DNA from: Brachionus rotundiformis
Taxonomy: Eukaryota > Rotifera > Eurotatoria > Ploima > Brachionidae
DNA length: 64,000 bases
NCBI GenBank assembly: GCA_016802295.1
Contig: JAESIW010000124.1
Location: 310,001-374,000 of the forward strand
Direction of reading: 5' to 3'
Both the position numbers and the translations under genes were made by a program. This document shows, piece by piece, positions 56,346-64,000 of the stretch. The notes below the pieces were generated by a model. The model did no database searches. It was not told the origin of the DNA and was given only the letters and a program-made list of their open reading frames with translations. Each line of letters begins with the position of its first letter. Within the stretch, counting starts at the first letter, position 1.

Positions 56346-56889
56346 ATGCCAGAGCTAAATAAAGAATATCTATCAACTAAATCAGCTATTTTGCGGGTAG
56401 CTCTAATTGTTGTTTTATTAGCTGCATGGATTTCAGCAGCTGCAGCTGGCACCAACCATTACAGGTCCAACCGTGACGCATTTCTTGCCTTTGCCATAAT
56501 TGGCTTCATCTTCTCAATTGTAATATTTGTCTTAAATCTGCTCAACTTGATCAATATTCCGGCTATTTCAAAAGTTCCATGGAACTTAATTGTAAAATTA
56601 GATATTAAATAAACAAATAAAAATTTTAAATCATTTTATTTTATTCTAGTTTCTGGTACTTGATGGAATATTGTTGTTGTGCATGTTCATTGTATCTATA
56701 ATTATAGCTGTGACAGCAGGAAAGAACAAACCTAATTTAAAAAAAGCGGCTTTGATATTCTCGGCCATTTTCGGATTTTTATCATGTGCTTTATATATCT
56801 TAATTATAGTCCTAGGAGTGCTGCAAATTAAAAAATCTGGTGGAATCAAACCATCTAGCGCGCAACAGGGCTCATCTGAAACTGCATAA
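56346..56889 (+). CDS. MARVEL-type four-TM protein B
   Basis: Exons 56346-56591 and 56650-56889 join in phase 0 over a 58-bp intron to give 161 aa. The start ATG gives MPELNKEYLSTKSAIL; open codons upstream lack an ATG. TM1 is LRVALIVVLLAAWISAAAAG, TM2 FLAFAIIGFIFSIVIFVLNL, TM3 LLLCMFIVSIIIAVTAG and TM4 AIFGFLSCALYILIIVLGVL. The tail is polar with Ser/Gln. It matches paralog A in spacing and in the second intron position (after the PWNLI/LNLF loop) but lacks A's first intron. Likely a MARVEL/CMTM-like trafficking protein from a tandem duplication. Confidence 0.78.
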
Positions 56890-57236
56890 AAGCATAATTT
56901 AAATTAATTTATTTACTTTTTTTTTATCTATGTTAAATAAATAAAAGTTTTTAGAGATTGTTGATTTTTTTTTTAAAGCTTGCCATTATTGAAAAAAAAA
57001 GCTTTTGTTTTAGGGTTTACCAGACTGAGAAATAGTGAAAAAACTCAGGTCTAATTTTTAATGATAGTTAAAAGTGATTGACTCTTTTGGAAACAAATTT
57101 TTTACCAAGAATGCCATAAGTTAAAGTTTTGGTTGTAATGTAAGTCAGTCAAGCAGTCAATTGACCATATGGTCATACGGAAAGATGCTTGATGCAAGAA
57201 AAAGTAAATTAGGGGTTAAAGTTCTGCAAGATAAAA

Positions 57237-57590
57237 GTGGATATGACAACTGCGAGAACACCAACTAGTAAAGGAACAAAGTCAGCCATCAAAAAGAATA
57301 CGTGGTTACGTGGTTATGGGTTAGGCGAGAAAATGATTAGGTTGTTTGAAGACTTTTTGAGTATGAGAACTCAGCGAGTTGTACTTGGTGATGGAGTTTC
57401 TAAATGGTCAGAGATATTGAGTGGAGTTCCACAAGGATCTGTACTTGGACCCTTACTATTTGTTCTGTATATAAATGACCTGCCTGAGTGCGTTTCAAAT
57501 AAAATGAAATTGTATGCAGAAGACTCGAAAAAACCAGAGAAATACACGGCTCATGTAGACAACTGTCTCATCTGTGTCGGGAGATAAATG
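57237..57590 (+). pseudogene. Jockey/CR1-type LINE reverse transcriptase fragment
   Basis: RGYGLGEKMIRLFEDFLSMR, TQRVVLGDGVSKWSEILSGV and PQGSVLGPLLFVLYINDLPE are RT palm motifs. The following catalytic box is LYAEDSK instead of the usual LYADDSK. About 100 residues of RT remain and the rest is gone. Confidence 0.88.
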
Positions 57591-57595
57591 AACAC

Positions 57596-57795
57596 TTGGT
57601 AAAATCTCTCTTTCCCGCTAGTTCTTCTTCTTTGATCTCTTTCAACTGTTCTCCTCCAAATCATCTTTGGTGTTCAAAAATTTCTCTTTTCTTTTGGTGT
57701 CCATAATAATGCAATTCTAAGAATTATGTCTTGTTGGCATTCTTTATACATGTCCAACGCACTTCTTCTGCATATCATCTTGCAGATCGGCTCGT
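57596..57795 (-). pseudogene. LINE ORF2 C-terminal fragment
   Basis: The minus strand reads LRIALLWTPKEKRNF, a stop, then PKMIWRRTVERDQRRRTSGK. 'AL-WTP-GKR-RGRP-TTWRRT-E' is the C-terminal block of endonuclease-type LINEs, also found at 40640-41770. It faces the RT fragment at 57237. Confidence 0.65.
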
Positions 57796-58999
57796 TATGC
57801 GTCTCGGATAGAAGATAAAAAAAATATTTTTTTTTAAATTTTTATTAATATACTAAATATATAAATTATTTTCAAAAATATGATATGGTTGTACTGGACC
57901 AAAAATCAAAACTATGTTAAAAGATATATATACGCGAATTGGTGGTGTTTCATATTTTATAAAAAAATATTTTAAAAAATCATAACAACAGTCTTACTCT
58001 TACAACTGAAAATAAAGTTTTGCCTCATTATATCTATTGAATGAAGCGCTAATTTTTCTTTTTGATTTTTCATAGAATCAGACTTTTTATTCGTTTCCAA
58101 ATTTAAATATTGAAATGAAAAGATAAAAAAATTTTGTTTATAATGTTTAAAAATTTTATGAACAGGATAAAGAACTATTAGATAATTTGAAGCAATCTTT
58201 GATTAGTAAAAAAAATAATTAATAGATTATTCTCGCTAATTGAATGAAACAATATATTTATTATTTATAGTTTTATTTATTAATACTATTTTTTATTAGA
58301 AAATAAAAACTATAATTATATATAATATAATTAGTTGGTAAAATTTGTTATGGAATACTTCGATTTTTTGAAGATCACAGCCATTCATCCTCTAACATTA
58401 ACATAACCAGATTCATATAATAATACAGATCTAACAAGACTGCTATAAAAATTCAATGTTGTCTTTAAAAGATCACGATTTATTGTTGAAGAGTCATAGT
58501 TAATTTTCTGGTCTATTCATTTTCATTTACATTTTTGCTTACCTTATACTTAATTTAAAATGTAGAATTATGAATTTAAGTTTAAAGAACAGTCAATTTT
58601 GCTTTGGATTTGAGTTAAGGATTGTCAAGTATTTAACATCCAAAGAATAACTAATCATCATTTTTAAAAACACACCCGAGTTCTGCCATTTTAGATCTCT
58701 CTGATTAGTTTTTTCATAAGCTTTTAGATTTAAGTTTAAACCTTCTGCTCAGTTCATTTCTTTCATTAAATTGACTTTTTTCGACTTCGAATTCTCTTTT
58801 CGCATGGTTCGTTCTTTAGAAATCAATTCTTAGTTTCTCCTAATTGAAAATTCTTTCAAAATAAAATTAGAAAAAGTAAATACTTTAGAAAATTTGATTA
58901 ATAAATAAGCTGATAGGTTTAGTTTAGCAAATAGACCAAAGCAATTCTCAAGAATCGATTTCAAGGTTAATCAACAGGCTAGTAAGACTCAAAAATTCC
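57796..58999. other. AT-rich stretch with a LINE scrap
   Basis: At about 58370-58470 the minus strand reads LKTTLNFYSSLVRSVLLYES, a LINE tail motif. AAGGTTAATCAACAGGCTAG at 58963-58982 is the dispersed element-end motif also found at 11515. Nothing else. Confidence 0.5.
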
Positions 59000-59281
59000 T
59001 TGGCTCTATGCAAAATTATTTTCTTTATCCGTTCAGTCTTTGATTATTCTTTCATTCCACTTTGCTGCCCGACGCAAAAAATATCATCAGATCTGCAAAA
59101 ACTCCAAAACAAAATTTTAAGACACATCAAATTCTTTCCAATCAAAACAAAAATAACAAAAATCACTGGCATGCATAACGAGCTCAAATTGCACTTAATA
59201 GAAACACGTTCTAAAGTTCTGATCAAAAAATTTTTCCACCAAAAAAACAGACCACCAACAATTAAGATCAGACCCGTATGA
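59000..59281 (+). pseudogene. Jockey-like LINE C-terminal fragment
   Basis: IRSVFDYSFIPLCCPTQKIS, LQKLQNKILRHIKFFPIKTK and HNELKLHLIETRSKVLIKKF form the same region as 45735-45475 on the other strand, though well diverged. There is no RT. Confidence 0.7.
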
Positions 59282-59847
59282 ATTTAACTCAACAGATGAT
59301 ACTTTAAAAGCCAGATTCACTTCGCTCTACTTAGATTTCAGAACAATAGTTTCTATATAAAAACTTTAATATGACTTATTTTACTAACCAACGCTTGACT
59401 AAAAAGTGGCCTGAGGTTCTCCTCAAAATTGTTTAGAAATAAAAAACAGGCTAGGCCCCTTATCATGAAGACCGATCAACACTTCATTTATTAAATTATT
59501 ATTGCTCAAATGAAATAATAAAAAATTGCTTATATAAATTATTTAAAAAAGTAAAACATTGAAATATTTAGATAAAATTTTTTGAATTTGTTTACAAAAT
59601 CCGAGAAAACCAACTGAATATTATTGAATATTGAATGCTTGAATGGTGTAAGTCCTAATATATTACTGATTATAGTGACAGACTTAATAGATTAGGAATT
59701 TTAGATTTACAAGCAAGCAGACCAAGAGAGTATTTGACTAGTTCACAGTTTAGCGCTATGTAAATAGTTTTTAATTATTTTTTAATATAAAATTTAAATA
59801 AAAACTTGATTAATAATTAACAATAATTTATTAAAAAATATTTAACT
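59282..59847. repeat. Dispersed repeat copy and AT-rich sequence
   Basis: 59455-59660 carries GAAGACCGATCAACACTTCA and AAAATCCGAGAAAA, a reverse copy of the family at 46945-47275. No gene. Confidence 0.5.
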
Positions 59848-60274
59848 TCATCCAAAAGTTTCCTCCTGTGAATACAAGACATACAGGAACATATCCTGAT
59901 CATGCTCTTCCTTAATATTTATTAGTTTATTAATTTGATCTTTAGTAAGATAATACTTGATAAATAGATCCCAAAGTTGACGAAAAAACTGGCATTTTGT
60001 TGTTTATAAACAGATAAAGGGCTTCACCTGGCTTTAGACTTAAATTTTTTCGGATTAGGTAAAAAAATTGCCCAAACGAAAGGTCTTTGGGAACCAGAAA
60101 CTTATTATTCTTAATCTCTGGTAGACTATTTGTGTGTCTATGGAACGGATTTAAAGACGCTGAGCTGCGTTTCTCGACAATAATCGGAACTCGATCTGGG
60201 TACTTTTCAAGGAAGCCTTCGGCATCACTTTTTCGTTTGCTAAAACAGTTTTTCTCTTTGTAATCTATTTTCAT
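59848..60274 (-). CDS. ATG8: Atg8 family protein, paralog 2, with bare C-terminal glycine
   Basis: Exon 60274-59957 and exon 59910-59848 join in phase 0 over a 46-bp intron (GTATTA...ATTAAG) to give 126 aa. Blocks: MKIDYKEKNCFSKRK, YPDRVPIIVEKRS, NKFLVPKDLSFGQFFYLIRK and GEALYLFINNKMPVFSSTLG. Across the splice, SIYQ joins EEHDQDMFLYVLYSQEETFG. The stop follows the conserved glycine directly, so no Atg4 trimming is needed for conjugation. About ten extra residues (NPFHRHTNSLPEI) sit before the 'KFLVP' strand, where GABARAP has a short loop. Reading through the intron would end at VLSY and lose the last strand, which supports the splice. It is divergent to the protease-like gene, with 336 bp between starts. 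Confidence 0.88.
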
Positions 60275-60610
60275 TTTATTAAAAAAAAATTAATTATTTT
60301 CTTTATATGATATTTTTAATTTCACAAAAATTAAACTCTAATTATGTTCAAAAATAAAAGTTATTTTGAGACATCATCTAATTATAAAGTCATACTAAGC
60401 CGGGTTTCATATTTTATAAGACATATAACTTAAAATTTAAATTTTAATTAATTCTAATAAAGAATCATTTGTAATTATTAATTATTGATTTATAATTATT
60501 GTTTTTATTTTTATTTTTAAAAACAAGAAAATTAATTTAAACAACTCTATCAAAATTTTAATTCATTCAGCTTTAATCCATTAATAGATGACTGGTATAA
60601 TATAAAATAA

Positions 60611-61215
60611 ATGAACATAAATCATGTCATTTCAAGAGAGAACCAAGAAGCTGATCCAGAAGATTGGGGTTGGCAGATTGCTTTATACAGATCTGGTACT
60701 TTTATATGCGGTGGTTCATTGATAAATTCTGAATGGGTAGTTACTGCTGCACATTGTGTATATAATGTTCCAATAATATTCTATTATATTGTTCAATTGG
60801 GTGTTCATGATCGCTCTAGTCCTGAATCATATTCTGTCGTGAGATCCGTTTCACAATTAATCATTCATCCATCCTATAACGCTCAAAACTTTCACAACGA
60901 CATAGCCCTGATAAAGCTAAGTGTAATTTTTAACTAAATTATAAATTAATGATAATTATTGAGGAAATATTTAATAAATAAAGGAACCAGTTTAGTTTAT
61001 TGACCAAATATTGCCAATTTGCTTGCCTGAACAAAATTTTGATTTTTCGGAGAAAATAAGCTGGTCTACTGGATGGGGAAGATTAGCTTACGGTGGTTTT
61101 ATATCAAATAAGCTAATGCAATTTGAATCGAAAATATTGACCGGTGAGTCGTGTGCGGAACGATATAAAATTTTGAATCCTCAAGTATTTAATTCATTGG
61201 TTAATGTTTGTGCAG
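60611..61215 (+). pseudogene. Trypsin-like serine protease, broken
   Basis: Exon 60611-60922 and a following exon from 60984 are separated by a 61-bp intron. Present: CGGSLINSEWVVTAAHCV with the catalytic His, FHNDIALIKLS with the catalytic Asp, PICLPEQNFDF, STGWGRLAYGG and SLVNVCAG. Missing: everything after VCAG, including the catalytic Ser block, because sequence switches at 61215/61216 to UCKL1. Exon 2 also has an in-frame TAG (60993-60995) where Gln of 'EPVQF' is expected. Splicing at that TAG instead (exon from 60996) would avoid the stop and drop four residues. No signal peptide or IVGG activation site is visible at the start (MNINHVISRENQEADPEDWG). It cannot make an active protease as it stands. 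Confidence 0.85.
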
Positions 61216-62442
61216 GTGGACTCTTTCTACAAGGTGCTTACCGAAGAGCAGCACCATCTGGCCAACCGCAACGAATACGACTTCGACCACCCGGACGCCT
61301 TCGACTTCGAGCTCATCATCAAGACCCTAAACGAGCTCAAGCGAGGCAAACAAGTCCACATACCAATCTACAACTTTACCACTCATTCCAGAGAATCTCG
61401 CACCAAGACTGTCTACGGCGCCAATGTGGTCATTTTCGAGGGCATCATGTCCTTTGCATGCAAGGAGCTCATCGATCTAATGGACATAAAAATATTTGTC
61501 GACACGGACGCCGACATCAGGCTTGCCAGAAGGCTCCAGCGGGACATAACCGAGCGCGGCAGGAACATCGACTCGGTTATCGCCCAGTACAACAAATACG
61601 TCAAGCCATCGTTCGAGTACTACATAGCTCCGACGATGGCCTACGCTGACATAATAGTGCCGCGTGGTGGCGACAACTCAATTGCCATTGATCTAATTGT
61701 AAAGCTGGTTCACAGGGAGCTGAATGTGCGCGGTGGCAAGTTCAGGCTGGATCTTGCCAAGCCGAACCACAAGGCTGGCGAACCATTGCCATGCTCGTTG
61801 CACAAAATAGAAGATACCAAACAGATCAGATTTATGCATACCATTATCCGGAACAGAGAGACTGCCCGCGATGACTTCATTTTCTATTCGAATAGGCTTA
61901 TGCGCATACTGATCGAGCATGCATTGTCACTGTTGCCATTCGAGGATGTGGTTGTTAGCACCAGCTCGAACCAGCAGTACGAGGGAAAAAGACACGCCAA
62001 TGCCAAGGTGTGCGGCGTGTCCATACTCAGAGCTGGCGAGTGCTTGGAGCCAGCTTTGTGTGAAGTGTTCAAGAATGCCATAATTGGAAAGATTTTGATA
62101 CAGACAAATGAGATGACCGGTGAGCCAGAGCTTCACTATTTGAGATTGCCAAGCGAGATCAAGAACATGATTGTGCTGATAATGGACGCCACATTGGCCA
62201 CAGGGGCGGCTGCTATGATGGCCATCAGGGTCTTGTTGGACCACTCTGTGGAGGAAAAGAACATTATTCTGGTCTCGTTGCTGATGGCCGAGCAAGGCGT
62301 GCACAATGTGGCCTATGCGTTTCCAAAGGTGCGAATTGTGACCACTGCTGTTGATCCAGAGCTCAATGACTACTGTTACATAATGCCAGGCATGGGAAAT
62401 TTTGGAGACAGATATTTCGGCACTGAAAAAGATGATATCTGA
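61216..62442 (+). CDS. UCKL1: UCKL1 (uridine-cytidine kinase-like 1), 5'-truncated
   Basis: 409 codons without introns, with much higher GC than the flanks. It begins VDSFYKVLTEEQHHLANRNE, the segment right after the kinase beta-strand following the Walker A loop. It continues FDHPDAFDFELIIKTL, YGANVVIFEGIMSF, DTDADIRLARRLQRDITERG and YADIIVPRGGDNSIAIDLIV. The C-terminal half is the UPRT-like domain: MHTIIRNRETARDDFIFYSN, GVSILRAGECLEPAL, ETGEPELHYLRLP-type block, IMDATLATGAAAM (PRPP loop) and the end MGNFGDRYFGTEKDDI. The roughly 130 N-terminal residues with the Walker A are absent from the window. TTTGTGCAG just before 61216 looks like a genuine splice acceptor, so this may be a downstream exon whose upstream part lies elsewhere or was lost. 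Confidence 0.93.
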   Translation: MDSFYKVLTEEQHHLANRNEYDFDHPDAFDFELIIKTLNELKRGKQVHIPIYNFTTHSRESRTKTVYGANVVIFEGIMSFACKELIDLMDIKIFVDTDADIRLARRLQRDITERGRNIDSVIAQYNKYVKPSFEYYIAPTMAYADIIVPRGGDNSIAIDLIVKLVHRELNVRGGKFRLDLAKPNHKAGEPLPCSLHKIEDTKQIRFMHTIIRNRETARDDFIFYSNRLMRILIEHALSLLPFEDVVVSTSSNQQYEGKRHANAKVCGVSILRAGECLEPALCEVFKNAIIGKILIQTNEMTGEPELHYLRLPSEIKNMIVLIMDATLATGAAAMMAIRVLLDHSVEEKNIILVSLLMAEQGVHNVAYAFPKVRIVTTAVDPELNDYCYIMPGMGNFGDRYFGTEKDDI

Positions 62443-62841
62443 TTCAAAAAAATAAATAAAAGACTTAATTATATATCTTGTTTTATCTCACTCAATATTT
62501 TAATTGTGTTCTCTTTTTTTTTTATTTTTTGTTGAGATTTTTATTAAGAAATGAATAAAGATTATAATTATATAATTTTATGGTTTAAGACCCGCACGGT
62601 CATTTCAATATCAAAAATAAATTCATTACATCTTAATTTTATTTTTTTAAATTTAAATTAAAAAATCTAATCTGTTTGTCATCGATCTGAGGCACTTGAG
62701 TCTTTCCGAAACATTTTCATAAAAAATTTCCCAAACAAAAATTTTTAAAAATATGAAAATGTAAAAATGTAAAACTTTCAACATTTTGCCTTTTCTTTTG
62801 CAGGTCTTTTTTTTAATGAAAATGTTTTGTTAGGGTCTACC
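62443..62841. other. 3' flank of UCKL1
   Basis: AATAAA-type signals at about 62452-62461 lie just after the stop. The rest is AT-rich with no gene. Confidence 0.5.
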
Positions 62842-63114
62842 TTCTGATTCAGCTACACAAAATACAGCATGGACATGATCAAGTAAAATTCATTAATGGA
62901 GATCAAAAGCTTCCCTCAGATGGCCTTGATAGCCCAGCTGGGAATATCAGAACTTGTCGCATGGCAACCCAACGACAGCTAGTCCGAAACTGTGGAGTGA
63001 GGCACAACTTTTTCACAAATCGAACGGCAGAATATTGGAACGCTTTAGATGAAGTGGCCAAGAGCGTGACGAACACAAAAATCTTCAAAATAAGAATTGA
63101 CAAGATGCTACAAT
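62842..63114 (+). pseudogene. LINE ORF2 C-terminus, same family as 11768-12177
   Basis: LIQLHKIQHGHDQVKF, then RQLVRNCGVRHNFFTNRTAE, YWNALDEVAKSVTNTKIF and IDKMLQ, to a stop at 63112-63114. The residue pattern follows 11905-12177. The 3' flank has TGCGTAACTACTTGG, also comparable with TGGCGTAACTGCTC after the other copy. No RT remains. Confidence 0.8.
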
Positions 63115-64000
63115 AATAATTGGTCTTAGGCTATTAAAGTGGGGCGACTACGTGCGTAACTACTTGGAAACAAGCTACAGCATTACGCTACTACTACCTT
63201 CCCTATCTTAAATCCGAAACTTTTTTTTCTGACCAATCCTTTTTTGGTCTTTATTCTTAATCCTGCTTGGCAAACAAAAAAACATTTTTGAATTTAAGAA
63301 TATCTTTTGGCGAAAAAGTAAGTGTCTACCTCAATGCAGTTGGCTCCATTAAGTCATTTGGCGAAATCGTAAAGACTGAACTGTAAAAATAAGTAGAAAT
63401 TTTAACTGGCAATCAAGGTTAAAATTTTTACTGATTTTTGTCAGATGATCAACTGTCTCAAATCACCACTTTTCAGAAATTATAGGGAGTGGTATAAATC
63501 CTTAAAAATAATAAATATTTGCCTAAGCTAAACCATCTCTATGTTTAAAAATTTCATGTCATATTTTAAATAAAACAAAAATAGATTATGAAACGAAATA
63601 CAATGAACAATAAACAAAACAAAATAAAAAAAGAATCAAGAAAGAGCATTCTACTACTTAGAAGGTAACAAAAACATACCTAATAATTTAATTTTAAAAC
63701 ATTTAAAAAAAAACATTTGGATTTTATTTAAATAGAATCAGTGGCTAAATATGTTTTTTTCAATAACACGAAATTTGTTTTTAGACAATTCAAGAGAGGA
63801 AAATAATCAAGCAAGTTAAAAAGAATTTATTACAAAGAAAACTAAAGAATTTAGAAATAAAAACAAAACTTTAAATTTTGAATAAACTAAAAGAAACTGT
63901 AATTTCGCTGAAAAATCTTACCATTCTTTTGAACCTGCTGTAAAATATAAACTAACAATATTATTGGTATTCGGACGAAAACATTTACTCAATTTGAGAT
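63115..64000. other. AT-rich end of window
   Basis: Apart from the LINE 3' flank (to about 63215) nothing is recognised. Confidence 0.4.

Noticed and set aside
61011..61649. 212-codon frame reading from the protease into UCKL1
   Set aside because: After 61215 it is out of frame with UCKL1 and yields Arg/Pro-rich nonsense; it is not a true fusion protein.
1..64000. CRISPR arrays, bacterial operators, riboswitches, tRNA or rRNA genes
   Set aside because: The sequence is eukaryotic; no spaced direct repeats, cloverleaf or rRNA core was seen by eye. A tRNA scan was not possible.

Overview
The window is eukaryotic, very AT-rich, and almost certainly from an invertebrate animal. It carries spliced GT-AG genes for animal proteins: alpha-actinin with duplicated muscle-type exons, malic enzyme, RPRD1, CYB5D1 (typical of ciliated animals), TMEM272-like and MARVEL membrane proteins, two Atg8 paralogs, UCKL1 and a trypsin-like protease. 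Many introns are tiny (37-61 bp); a few are large and full of repeats. Genes stand out from the roughly 75-80 % A+T background by higher GC. A spiralian such as a monogonont rotifer would fit, but that is inference; no ribosomal or mitochondrial marker is present.

Layout. 1-2.7 kb: the window opens on a splice donor (base 2), followed by a possible terminal exon and an intronless YscW/YbaY-like gene. 5.0-11.2 kb: a head-to-tail minus-strand cluster of malic enzyme, RPRD1 and a small two-exon KGD4 gene, with gaps of only 164 and 139 bp. 14.2-14.9 kb: a three-exon TMEM272-like gene. 17.5-27.5 kb: the complete alpha-actinin gene with two mutually exclusive 86-nt exons. 27.5-42.9 kb: a gene desert holding LTR mini-retrotransposons, MITEs and dead LINEs. 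42.9-49.1 kb: Atg8 paralog 1, an assembly gap flanked by a direct repeat, a LINE, and CYB5D1. 49.9-51.3 kb: a FLYWCH/MULE-type transposase relic followed by a motif-dense repeat. 52.7-56.9 kb: two tandem MARVEL-type four-TM genes with a small Cys-rich gene convergent to the first. 57-59.7 kb: LINE debris. 59.8-62.4 kb: Atg8 paralog 2 (ending in a bare glycine), then a broken trypsin-like gene running directly into a 5'-truncated UCKL1 gene.

Mobile DNA dominates the non-coding part. Several distinct terminal-inverted-repeat families can be read directly, including one with a 9-bp target duplication (Mutator-like), one with TTAA ends (piggyBac-like), and several long-arm fold-back elements. There is also a TRIM-like retroelement with a primer-binding site matching tRNA-Ser, a Tc1/mariner transposase tail, a Gypsy integrase zinc-finger fragment, and about ten LINE fragments from at least two clades.

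The genes do not form one pathway. Malic enzyme and KGD4 are both mitochondrial carbon-metabolism functions in one transcription-direction cluster, and the two Atg8 paralogs suggest a diversified autophagy conjugation system. No new multi-gene system is evident. The most unusual items are the trypsin/UCKL1 junction, the pre-exposed glycine of the second Atg8, the compact malic enzyme/RPRD1/KGD4 cluster and the tiny Cys-rich gene with a 37-bp intron.
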